Positions 24,271 to 31,950 of a DNA stretch of 39,524 bases are shown here, one piece after another. How positions within the stretch are numbered: the stretch's first letter is position 1; each line of letters opens with the position of its first letter. This DNA is from Halonatronum saccharophilum DSM 13868. Its GTDB lineage: Bacteria; Bacillota; Halanaerobiia; Halobacteroidales; Halobacteroidaceae. The position numbers and the translations under genes are program-made. The notes under the pieces were generated by a model. It searched no databases. It was not told the origin of the DNA and saw nothing but the letters and a program-made list of their open reading frames with translations. The stretch lies in assembly GCF_000517025.1 (NCBI RefSeq), contig NZ_KI912094.1, positions 297,334 to 336,857 of the forward strand. The letters are read 5' to 3'.

Positions 24271-24615
24271 ATTTACCACCTTTCCTTTTACATTTTTTAC
24301 CTTTATTTTCCCTTAAAAATAACCCTATCCTATTAAAAATCCAATAAAATTAGAGCTTATCTTGTTAAAAGATAATTTTTAATTTAATTAAAATAAAGAA
24401 ATGACAAACAACAGTAACCTTTATTGTATATTAACTTTTTTAAATCTATAAAAAAGCACTATACAAAAAAATAAAAACTTTAACTTAAAATACTATTAGT
24501 AAATAAGGGTTAAAGCAACAAAAAATTATCTACTCAAAAGCTACTATCAACTCCACCTCCTGCTTAGATAAATATTAGAATTTAAAATTCTTATTAAATA
24601 TTATATAAGAAGAAC
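24271..24615 (-). promoter_or_regulatory. Long dpp operon leader with possible short upstream ORF
   Basis: About 345 nt separate the predicted transcription start from dppB, with no gene. At 24561-24556 AGGAGG stands 5-6 nt before a TTG that would start a six-codon frame (24550-24530, M-I-V-A-F-E-stop). A strong SD so far from any gene is unusual. GAGTAGATAA nearby also occurs in the SBP3 leader. I see no recognised riboswitch. Confidence 0.4.
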
Positions 24616-24621
24616 ATAATA

Positions 24622-24650
24622 ATTATATATTTTTTGCTTTCTCTTGTCAA
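24622..24650 (-). promoter_or_regulatory. Consensus promoter of the dppBCDF operon
   Basis: On the minus strand TTGACA (24650-24645), a 17-bp spacer and TATAAT (24627-24622). Confidence 0.85.
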
Positions 24651-24696
24651 ATAGATGTCAGACCAATGGGAGATCTTTCTTTTTCCATCAATTTTT

Positions 24697-25248
24697 TCAC
24701 TCATATATGTACTTATACCTTAATAAAGTTCTAATGACTCTAGCCACATAATCTCTAGTCTCACCAAAAGGGATATCCTCGACATTTTCATAACTCCCAT
24801 CCCATACACCTTCTTCTAACCACCTTTTTACATTTCCCTCTCCACCATTATAAGCAGCTAGGACTGTATATAGATTATCAAATCTACCTATTAACTCTTT
24901 AAGGTACCAACTTCCAAAACTTATATTAATTTTGGGCTCATAAAGATCCTCAGGAGAGAAATCCTTATATCCAAATACAGTTGATATCCACTTCCCTGTT
25001 TTTGGCATAACCTGCATTAAACCTCTTGCTCCTTTAGGAGAAGTGGCCTTGGTTCTAAACTTACTTTCTACATATATTACTGAAATTATCAAATAAGGAT
25101 CTAAATCATTCTTTTTAGCCTCTTCTACAATTATATCTTCATAGTATATAGGATATACAAGCTTCAGTAAGTTTTTATGGTTTAATATAAGTATAGATAT
25201 TAAGATAATTATTAATAAAGCAATTATCATTTCTTTAAATTTAATCAC
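24697..25248 (-). CDS. Lytic murein transglycosylase (SLT domain)
   Basis: A single N-terminal hydrophobic helix (MIIALLIIILISILIL) anchors an SLT domain. The catalytic Glu lies in VIYVESKFRTKATSPKGARG, followed by GLMQVMPKTG and the sugar-binding LAAYNGGEGNVKRW. It is expected to cleave glycan strands between MurNAc and GlcNAc, forming anhydro ends. At about 183 residues it is a minimal SLT enzyme, as found next to coaE in many Firmicutes. The start is ambiguous: GTG 25260 overlaps the AGGGG SD, so GTG 25248 is used. It lies 26 nt after coaE, likely in the same transcript. Confidence 0.9.
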   Translation of the reverse strand: MIKFKEMIIALLIIILISILILNHKNLLKLVYPIYYEDIIVEEAKKNDLDPYLIISVIYVESKFRTKATSPKGARGLMQVMPKTGKWISTVFGYKDFSPEDLYEPKINISFGSWYLKELIGRFDNLYTVLAAYNGGEGNVKRWLEEGVWDGSYENVEDIPFGETRDYVARVIRTLLRYKYIYE

Positions 25249-25274
25249 CAAAGTCAACACCCCTAAAAATAATT

Positions 25275-25868
25275 TTAACTTTTTTTAACAATAATATCCC
25301 AAAATTCAAAAATTTTATTCTTAAGATCTTTATAATCTCCATTATTTTCAATTATATAATCAGCTTTTTTCACCTTATCCTCTAAATTCATTTGCGACCC
25401 TATTCTCTTCTTGGCTTCATCATAGGTCAAAGAGTTTCTTTTCATTAAACGCATAAGTTGAATCTGTTCTTCTACCCACACTACCAAAATTTCATCAAAA
25501 AAATCCTGCATTCCAACTTCAAATAATAAAGGAACCTCTGCTACTACTAGCTTAGACTCTCCTTCTATTTTTTTTACCTTAGACTTAATCGCTTCAACTA
25601 TAACTGGATGCACTAGATTATCGAGAACCTCTTTTTTCTTAGGATCTGAAAAGATAACTTCACCCAAAGTCCCCCTGTCTATCTCTCCTTTAGAATCTAA
25701 CACCCCTTGACCAAACTCCTTAACCACCTTCTCCCAAAGAATTTGACCTTTAGACATTAATCTATGGGCCAACTTGTCCGCATCTACCACATAAGCACCC
25801 AAGTCTTTTAGTATATCAGCAACACTACTCTTGCCCGTAGCTATTCCTCCAGTTAAACCTATCCTCAT
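25275..25868 (-). CDS. coaE: Dephospho-CoA kinase
   Basis: It catalyses the last step of coenzyme A synthesis, phosphorylating the ribose 3'-OH of dephospho-CoA. The P-loop GLTGGIATGKSSVADILKDL is at the N-terminus. It is followed by VDADKLAHRLM, whose Asp is the expected base, then VAEVPLLFEVGMQDFFDEIL and the lid region RLMKRNSLTYDEAKKRI. The 197-residue length is standard. SD AAAGGAG precedes the ATG. Its place near ytaF and mutM recalls the Bacillus polA-mutM-ytaF-coaE order, here with additional genes inserted. Confidence 0.95.
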   Translation of the reverse strand: MRIGLTGGIATGKSSVADILKDLGAYVVDADKLAHRLMSKGQILWEKVVKEFGQGVLDSKGEIDRGTLGEVIFSDPKKKEVLDNLVHPVIVEAIKSKVKKIEGESKLVVAEVPLLFEVGMQDFFDEILVVWVEEQIQLMRLMKRNSLTYDEAKKRIGSQMNLEDKVKKADYIIENNGDYKDLKNKIFEFWDIIVKKS

Positions 25869-25935
25869 AGTTTCAACTCCTTTTTATATAGTGTGAGATC
25901 AAGAATAAATTAAACTATTAGCCAAAATCTCAAAA

Positions 25936-26066
25936 TCAAAAGCATCAACGCAGACGAAATCTTCGACTAAAATATGACTAAGTTCTGACTAATTCTTTTT
26001 TATTCTAATCTCTTGTCTAGAACTTGTCGGCTCTTATCCGAATTTAGTCTGCGTATAAGCCTTTGA
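25936..26066 (+). repeat. Family B inverted-repeat element, copy 1
   Basis: The outer arms are AACGCAGAC and GTCTGCGT, flanked by AAAGC and GCCTTT. Inside are repeated CGACTAAA/TGACTAA units on the left and CTTGTC units on the right at 10-12 bp spacing. It has the same orientation and nearly the same length as the copy at 36528. It fills the coaE-ytaF gap. Confidence 0.85.
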
Positions 26067-26104
26067 CCTTGATCTTCTTAAAAATTAAAACTCTCCAACT
26101 TACT

Positions 26105-26752
26105 TTAGAAAATCTGAAAGACCCCTAGAAGAATCAAGATAACCCCAGGTAATAGCTTTATCTTCTCACCAAGTAAAGCCAATTTAAGATTATCACCTAA
26201 GTGAATACCACCAAGAAGAAAGATAAACTTAAAGATACAGACAGCTATAGCTGTAAAGATAGGATTATAACCTGTCATTGCTGCTGCAATTCCAGCTCCA
26301 AAGGCATCTAAAGCCAAAGCTACCCCTAAGAACAGAGCTTCTTTGGTACTTATCACCCCTGAATAGTCCATATCTGCTTTTAGTGGTTCCTTTAGTATAT
26401 TAATAATAATACCTAAAGATTCGATCTTAAAGGTAAATAACTCCTTTATATCATTATCCTCTAGATCCTCACCACTGCTATGTAGAAGCTCTACTATAGC
26501 TCCATATAATAACCAAATTCCCATCAATGCTAAGAGTATCCCACCAATCCTCTCTGCCCATTGAGGAGAGAAGAGATTACTCAAAAATTGACCAACACTC
26601 ATAGAGGCAAGCATTGTAACTCCTGAAGCAATACTGATAATCAAAATAGGCAAGAGACTTATCTTGATCTTCTTTAATCCATAAGTAATCCCTACCACAA
26701 AACCATCCAAACTGACGGCCATGGCCAATATAATAGCAGGAATAAAGTTCAT
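26105..26752 (-). CDS. ytaF: Sporulation membrane protein YtaF (MntP-related)
   Basis: The 215-residue protein has six hydrophobic segments in two halves. Each half has the conserved membrane Asp motif of the MntP/YtaF superfamily, AMAVSLDGFVVGITYGLKKI and ALALDAFGAGIAAAMTGY. The central loop FKIESLGIIINILKEPLKAD, followed by SGVIS.KEA, is the mark of YtaF rather than MntP. YtaF is known as a sporulation-associated membrane protein in Bacillus with unclear biochemistry; cation transport is plausible from the family. ATG 26770 overlaps the SD, so ATG 26752 is chosen. Synteny with coaE and mutM supports the name. Confidence 0.9.
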   Translation of the reverse strand: MNFIPAIILAMAVSLDGFVVGITYGLKKIKISLLPILIISIASGVTMLASMSVGQFLSNLFSPQWAERIGGILLALMGIWLLYGAIVELLHSSGEDLEDNDIKELFTFKIESLGIIINILKEPLKADMDYSGVISTKEALFLGVALALDAFGAGIAAAMTGYNPIFTAIAVCIFKFIFLLGGIHLGDNLKLALLGEKIKLLPGVILILLGVFQIF

Positions 26753-26819
26753 AACCAGCTCTCCTTTCATACTCTTTCTATACTTACATTAGAATATGAA
26801 AGTAAGTGCTAGGTTGTGA

Positions 26820-28688
26820 TTAAATTGCTTTCTCCCAAATATTATAATGCTTACTTAACTCCTCCTTTAAGTCCTGGTACTCTTTAGTTAATTTATCTAA
26901 TGTTTGTGGGTCATCATATATATCCTGCCCATCAAACCGGGCTTCTAATTCCTCTACTCTTTCCTCTAACTCCATAATCTTAAGTTCTAGATTCTCTAAA
27001 TCTACACCATCTTTATTCTTATCTTTAATACTAGCCTTCCGTTTTTTTTCTAACTTAGCCTCTCTCTCCAGAGCCCTTTTTCTCTCCTCTTTGGCTTCAT
27101 ATTTTCTTCTATAACTAGAGTAATTGCCATCATATTCTACTATACTATTATTCTCAATAACTAAGACCTTATTTACTAAAGAGTTTAGAAAATAACGATC
27201 ATGGGATATAATCAGTAACGTACCTGGATACTCCTCTAAAGCCCTCTCTAATATCTCCTTGGATCTAATATCAAGGTGATTTGTAGGCTCATCTAAGAGA
27301 ATTAAATTAAAGTCTTGGACTGAAAGTTTAGCCAAGGATAACCTACCTTTCTCCCCTCCACTTAAATCTCCAACTGGATTAAATACATCTTCACCAGTAA
27401 ATAAGAACCGGGCCAACAGATCTCTAGCTTCACTTTTGGTCATATGATAGTCAGCCTTTTGTACCTCTTCTATTAGATTGTATTCAAAGTTAAGGCTTTC
27501 ATGCTCCTGGTCAAAGTAGCCTAACTTAACCTTAGTTCCAAACTTTATACTTCCAGAGTCCTTCTCCAACTTATCTAGCAATATCTTAAATAAAGTTGAC
27601 TTTCCACTTCCATTTGGGCCAACTAAAGCTACCTTCTCACCCCGGTAAAGTCTAAACCCTACCCCTTCAAACAAAATTCCATCTTCAAAGGACTTAGTTA
27701 ACCCCTCAACCTTTAAGACTTCATCTCCGCTTCTAGTTTCACACTTAAATTCTATCTTTGGTAATGAAGTCTTAGGAGGTGGTGGTATTCTCTCTAATCT
27801 ATCTAACTGCTTCTGCCTTCCCCTTGCCTGTTTACACTTAACTCCTGCCTTATACTTGCGAACGAAAGCTTCGGTCTGGGCGATATACTCTTGTTGTTTT
27901 TCATATTCTCTTTGCCAAGTAAGAATTCGATGTGGCTTCTCCTTTAGGTAAAAAGAGTAATTTCCCTTATATTTCTCTAAACGCCCCTTTTCTAGTTCCC
28001 AGACTCTATTAACTACCTCATCTAAGAAGTAGCGGTCATGAGAAATAATAAGCACAGCTCCATTATAAGAGTTTAGATAGTCCTCTAACCACTCCTTAGC
28101 CTCTAAATCAAGGTGATTAGTAGGCTCATCTAACAGTAGTAGATTAGGTTCTTTAAGTAGTAACTTTGCTAGAGCTGCCCTAGTTTTTTGGCCCCCACTA
28201 AAGTTATCAAATTGAGAAGAGAAATCTTCATCACAAAACCCTAATCCTCTTAAAACTCCTTTGATCCTACTATCTATTCCATAGCCCCCACTCTTCTCAA
28301 AATCTTCCCTTAAAAGACTATACCTCTTCATCACCTTCTCTAACTCTTCACCCTCGACACTGCTCATCTTTAATTCTAAATCCCTTAACCTATTCTCCAA
28401 AGCGAAAAGATCTTCAAAGACACTTAGCATCTCCTCATAAAGGCTAGCAGTACTTTCAAAACCAAACTCCTGTTCCAAATAGCCAATTTCTAAACCGTTG
28501 GCCTGTAATATCTCTCCATCATCTAACCACTCTTTATCTATTAAAACCTTAACTAAAGTAGACTTTCCTGCACCATTTTCTCCAATAAGACCTATCCTAT
28601 CCTTGTTTTGAATTTGAATATTCAAATCTTCAAATAAGACCTTCCCTGGATAGACTTTTCTTCCTTCCCTAATCTCTAATAATCCCAT
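26820..28688 (-). CDS. ABC-F family ATPase (ribosome-associated)
   Basis: This 622-residue protein has two tandem ABC cassettes and no membrane domain. Cassette 1 has Walker A GENGAGKST and signature FSGGQKTRAALAK. Cassette 2 has GPNGSGKST and LSGGEKGRLSLAK. Walker B motifs read LLLLDEPTNHLD and LILLDEPTNHLD. The linker between them (WQREYEKQQEYIAQTEAFVR) is the P-site tRNA interaction motif of ABC-F proteins. The C-terminus is a charged coiled coil (about residues 540-610), as in Uup/YfmR. A translation-factor role is likely; antibiotic target protection is possible but there is no evidence for it. The start is 5 nt after mutM, in an operon. Confidence 0.93.
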   Translation of the reverse strand: MGLLEIREGRKVYPGKVLFEDLNIQIQNKDRIGLIGENGAGKSTLVKVLIDKEWLDDGEILQANGLEIGYLEQEFGFESTASLYEEMLSVFEDLFALENRLRDLELKMSSVEGEELEKVMKRYSLLREDFEKSGGYGIDSRIKGVLRGLGFCDEDFSSQFDNFSGGQKTRAALAKLLLKEPNLLLLDEPTNHLDLEAKEWLEDYLNSYNGAVLIISHDRYFLDEVVNRVWELEKGRLEKYKGNYSFYLKEKPHRILTWQREYEKQQEYIAQTEAFVRKYKAGVKCKQARGRQKQLDRLERIPPPPKTSLPKIEFKCETRSGDEVLKVEGLTKSFEDGILFEGVGFRLYRGEKVALVGPNGSGKSTLFKILLDKLEKDSGSIKFGTKVKLGYFDQEHESLNFEYNLIEEVQKADYHMTKSEARDLLARFLFTGEDVFNPVGDLSGGEKGRLSLAKLSVQDFNLILLDEPTNHLDIRSKEILERALEEYPGTLLIISHDRYFLNSLVNKVLVIENNSIVEYDGNYSSYRRKYEAKEERKRALEREAKLEKKRKASIKDKNKDGVDLENLELKIMELEERVEELEARFDGQDIYDDPQTLDKLTKEYQDLKEELSKHYNIWEKAI

Positions 28689-28693
28689 CTTTA

Positions 28694-29521
28694 TTATTCC
28701 TTTCTAGGTTGACATTTAGGGCAAAAATGAGTACTTCTCCCCCCCACCTTAATCCTTTCTATAGTAGCGTCACAACTTGGACATTTCTTTCCAGCCCGAT
28801 CATATACTCTTAAATAATTCTGATAGCTTCCTCCCTGTCCACTAGCATCTACATAGTCCCACTTGGTTGTACCACGATGCTCTATCCCTTCGCTTAAGAC
28901 CTGGCGAATTGATTTATACAACATCTTTACCTCTTTATCTTCTAAAGAATTTGCTATCCTCAAAGGGTGAACCCTTGCTAAAAATAAGGCTTCATCTACA
29001 TATATATTACCTAGACCCGCTAAAAACCTCTGATTTAAGAGAAGTGCTTTAATATTTCCTCTTCTCTTAGCTAGAGCCTTCTTAAACCAATCTAAAATAA
29101 AATCATCTGCAAGAGGCTCTGGGCCAATCTTAGTTAGACTTCCTGCTTCAGTTAAATCATCAACTAAATAGGTTTTAGTAAACTTTCTTTTACTACCTAA
29201 CCTTAGCTCATCGCCTTCTTTGAATTTAAAGAAGATATAGTCATATTTATCAACCTTGGTCTCCTTAGAAGCATAAAAGAACCTTCCGGTCATCCGTAGG
29301 TGAGTAACTAGATAATAACCATTACTAAGTTCAACTACTATATACTTACCCCGCCTTCTAACTCTATCTATTTTAACACCCTTTAAGATACTTTTAAACT
29401 CTTTTACCGAAGGCTTAGCAATCAACTCTTCTTGCTTAACCTCTACATCTATGATCTCTTTATTTAAAACCAAATCTGCTAGCGTATCAACAACTGTTTG
29501 TACCTCTGGCAACTCTGGCAT
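28694..29521 (-). CDS. mutM: Formamidopyrimidine-DNA glycosylase
   Basis: This bifunctional base-excision repair enzyme removes 8-oxoguanine and Fapy lesions. The N-terminus MPELPEVQTV places catalytic Pro2 and Glu3. VRRRGKYIVVEL carries the conserved lysine. The H2TH region is LLLNQRFLAGLGNIYVDEAL. The C-terminal zinc finger has CPSC and CPKC around GGRSTHF. Its 275 residues are normal. It is adjacent to the ABC-F gene and downstream of polA, a common repair gene neighbourhood. Confidence 0.97.
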   Translation of the reverse strand: MPELPEVQTVVDTLADLVLNKEIIDVEVKQEELIAKPSVKEFKSILKGVKIDRVRRRGKYIVVELSNGYYLVTHLRMTGRFFYASKETKVDKYDYIFFKFKEGDELRLGSKRKFTKTYLVDDLTEAGSLTKIGPEPLADDFILDWFKKALAKRRGNIKALLLNQRFLAGLGNIYVDEALFLARVHPLRIANSLEDKEVKMLYKSIRQVLSEGIEHRGTTKWDYVDASGQGGSYQNYLRVYDRAGKKCPSCDATIERIKVGGRSTHFCPKCQPRKE

Positions 29522-29540
29522 AATAACCTCCCCTTTTTAT

Positions 29541-29640
29541 TAGTTGAAAATTGAGAATTGAGAGTTAAGAACAAAAACTAAGAGAAATTTATGCTTTTAT
29601 GGTTTTTAACTTTCAATTATCAATTATAACCTATCAATTG
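29541..29640. repeat. Inverted-repeat element with 7-bp periodic arms
   Basis: The left arm has TTGAAAA, TTGAGAA, TTGAGAG, TTAAGAA. The right arm has AACTTTC, AATTATC, AATTATA, ACCTATC, AATTG. The arms are imperfect inverse complements around a spacer of about 30 bp. The right arm overlaps the TGA stop of the thioesterase gene; the left arm ends 20 bp before mutM. Confidence 0.65.
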
Positions 29641-30059
29641 CTTTTAACAAGTTCTTGCTCGATTAGATTCCAAATTTCCTTGTCCTTCTTCTTTAAAGAT
29701 ATTGGCTTGAAATCTGAACCAACAAAGGGATGGACTGTACTTCCTATTGCTATTAGCTCTCCATCCTCTGATCTGATAATTTCGTAATCAAATTCTATCT
29801 TAGTTCTTTTAAGTTTAGATATTTTTGTCTTGATAGTAACTAAATCATCATAACGAGCAGGCGAATGATAATTGCAATGGGATTCTAGTACTGGTAATAG
29901 TATTCCCCTATCTTCAAACTCTTTATAGCTCATCCCTTTTTCTCTTAGGTATTCAGTTCTACCAATCTCGAACCAACGTAAGTAATTACCGTAATATACT
30001 ACCCCCATCATATCCGTTTCTTGATAGGTTACTCGAATCTCGTAAGAACTACCTTTCAT
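29634..30059 (-). CDS. YbgC/FadM-family acyl-CoA thioesterase (hotdog fold)
   Basis: The 141-residue 4HBT protein has VTYQETDMMGVVYYGNYLRW, the family motif with the catalytic Asp region and GNY, then FEIGRTEYLREKGMSYKEFE. Later strands follow the pattern VTIKTKISKLKRTKIEFDYE. The family hydrolyses acyl-CoA thioesters, with preferences from 4-hydroxybenzoyl-CoA to fatty acyl-CoA; the substrate cannot be read here. The SD AAAGGAAG is present. It lies upstream of mutM in the housekeeping cluster, and its stop codon falls within a repeat arm. Confidence 0.9.
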   Translation of the reverse strand: MKGSSYEIRVTYQETDMMGVVYYGNYLRWFEIGRTEYLREKGMSYKEFEDRGILLPVLESHCNYHSPARYDDLVTIKTKISKLKRTKIEFDYEIIRSEDGELIAIGSTVHPFVGSDFKPISLKKKDKEIWNLIEQELVKSN

Positions 30060-30123
30060 ATCTTACTTCCTTTCTTTATACATTTTATTTTATACCTCGC
30101 AGTAATTTAAATACAAAGGTTTA

Positions 30124-30308
30124 TAGTAATAAAGTGTCACTTTCGTGCCACTAGTAATGGGTAATGAGTGAAGAGTAATGAGTAAAGTCAAAATCTCAAA
30201 ACCTCTTATAAGTCTTAGGTGACAAAGGGGTTTCTGTTTTTTTAAGGTTTTACCCATTACTCATTACTGATTACTCATCACCAGTAATAAAGCTCCGCTT
30301 TATTACTA
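30124..30308 (-). repeat. Family A inverted-repeat element, copy 4
   Basis: This 185-bp copy is in inverse orientation to copy 1 and differs from it by only a few bases (such as GTGACAAAGG for GTAACAAAGG and a GGA instead of GTA hairpin loop). It is flanked by TA on each side and sits between the thioesterase and the zinc-ribbon genes. Confidence 0.9.
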
Positions 30309-30325
30309 TTTAATTTAACCTTACA

Positions 30326-30541
30326 CTATTGCAAATCCCATGAATCTAAGATACTCTTAACTTCTTCATCCCAGCCCATCCTTACATCTTCGTAGTTATT
30401 AAAAGTGTCTTCGTTAGCCAATGAAACTGTAGAACAGATAGGACACTCAATTGCAAAGGAATAATGAGCTGGGTTGGATTCTACAACTTGGTGTAGGGTA
30501 TCTTGATCACAGATAGGACAATAATAGATACTTGAACTCAT
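30326..30541 (-). CDS. Small zinc-ribbon protein, function unknown
   Basis: The 71-residue protein has two CPIC knuckles 25 residues apart (IYYCPICDQDTLHQVV and FAIECPICSTVSL), a likely zinc ribbon. An acidic tail follows (MGWDEEVKSILDSWDLQ). SD AAGGGGGT precedes the ATG. I recognise no named family. Similar ribbons bind nucleic acid or partner proteins. It is preceded by tldE with a small gap, so it may belong to the tldD-tldE transcript, but no functional link is evident. Confidence 0.75.
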   Translation of the reverse strand: MSSSIYYCPICDQDTLHQVVESNPAHYSFAIECPICSTVSLANEDTFNNYEDVRMGWDEEVKSILDSWDLQ

Positions 30542-30599
30542 ATTATTTACCCCCTTCTATCTATTATGATTAACTAGATAGAAGGGAGTATACTAAGTA

Positions 30600-31949
30600 C
30601 TAAGCACCACTAATTGCTAATTCTCTCACCTTAAAGGTTGGCGAACCATATGAACCAATACTTGGATTGAACTTTAAATCATTTCCAATTTCCTCAATGT
30701 TCTTTAAGAAATCGATTAAATTACCGGCAATAGTGACTTCATTGACAGCTCCTTTGATCTCTCCTCCTTTAATCCATTGGCCCGTAGCACCTACTGAAAA
30801 ATCTCCTGATATAGGATTTGCACCACCAGTTACTAAACCAGATACCTTATGAAGATAAAAACCATTCTCCACACCTTTAATTATATCTTCAGCTTCTTGA
30901 TCTCCTGGGGCCAAATAAAAGTTACTTGGCGAAACACTTGGAATCCCCCTATAAGATCCACGACTTGCATTAGCTGTAGATTCTACACCATCCTTATTGG
31001 CTGTATAAATATCATAAAGATAATTAGTCAGGATTCCTTCTTTTATAAGATCAGTTTTCTTAGAAGGAACTCCTTCTCCATCAAAAGGTGCTGTTGCCAA
31101 ACCTTCTTCTAAGCTACCATTATCGATTATATTAACCCTCTCATTAGCAACCGTCTTATCCAACTTTCCTGCAAATAAAGAACGCCCTTTTTGAACCGAT
31201 TCTGCTGTTAGGGCTTGGGCCAACACATACATAAACATAGCTCCAACCTTTGGAGTAAAGACTACAGGTGCCTTTTGAGACTTAACCTGCTTCCCACCTA
31301 AAAGGTCTAAAGCATTTTTGGCCCCTTCCTCCCCAGTCTTAACTGGCGTTAACGCTTTTAAATTCCTACCGTAGGTAAGAGCTGAACCGGTTTGTTTATC
31401 CTCTCCATCAGAGGCTAAAACATAAAGGTAAGCATAAGCAATTCCACCCTTATAACTTTGGTCTAAACCTTTAGAGTTGACTATTCTTACCTTAGATATA
31501 CTATCCCCATACCCTACACTGATAACAGATTCTATCCTTTGGTCATAATCTAAGGCCACCTTCTCTATCTGAAGGGCCAAATCTATCTTATCCTCTGGAC
31601 TACTCTCTTCTAAGTTGGGATCATATATGTCAAGATCATCATATTCATAATCTCCTTCTGCTAGATCTCGATACTCATCCTCACTAGCAATCTGGGCATT
31701 AGCTATTGCTTCTTTAATTACTTCTTCTAACCTTTTTTCATTAAAATCAGCTGTATAAGCAAAGCCCATCTTATTATCTAAAAAAACTCTAATTCCCAAC
31801 CCCTTGGAATGGGCTGACTCTAAAGATTCTACATCACCTTCATAAACCTCTATAGAATTATCTATAGAACTTTGATAATAAAACTCAACATCTTGGGCTC
31901 CTAATTCTTTAGCCTTATCTATTAATTCTAACAGATTTAATCCACTCAT
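30600..31949 (-). CDS. pmbA: TldE/PmbA, metalloprotease partner subunit
   Basis: This 449-residue TldE protein begins MSGLNLLELIDKAKELGAQD, then ESLESAHSKGLGIRVFLDNK, and later RGSYRGIPSVSPSNFYLAPG and GANPISGDFSVGATGQW. It lacks the HExxxH site of TldD, as expected for the non-catalytic partner. TldD-TldE heterodimers degrade unfolded peptides and mature certain modified peptides. The start is ATG 31949, one base after the tldD stop, with SD AGGAAGGG inside the tldD end; a longer GTG start at 31979 is less likely. Confidence 0.94.
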   Translation of the reverse strand: MSGLNLLELIDKAKELGAQDVEFYYQSSIDNSIEVYEGDVESLESAHSKGLGIRVFLDNKMGFAYTADFNEKRLEEVIKEAIANAQIASEDEYRDLAEGDYEYDDLDIYDPNLEESSPEDKIDLALQIEKVALDYDQRIESVISVGYGDSISKVRIVNSKGLDQSYKGGIAYAYLYVLASDGEDKQTGSALTYGRNLKALTPVKTGEEGAKNALDLLGGKQVKSQKAPVVFTPKVGAMFMYVLAQALTAESVQKGRSLFAGKLDKTVANERVNIIDNGSLEEGLATAPFDGEGVPSKKTDLIKEGILTNYLYDIYTANKDGVESTANASRGSYRGIPSVSPSNFYLAPGDQEAEDIIKGVENGFYLHKVSGLVTGGANPISGDFSVGATGQWIKGGEIKGAVNEVTIAGNLIDFLKNIEEIGNDLKFNPSIGSYGSPTFKVRELAISGA

Positions 31950-31950
31950 G

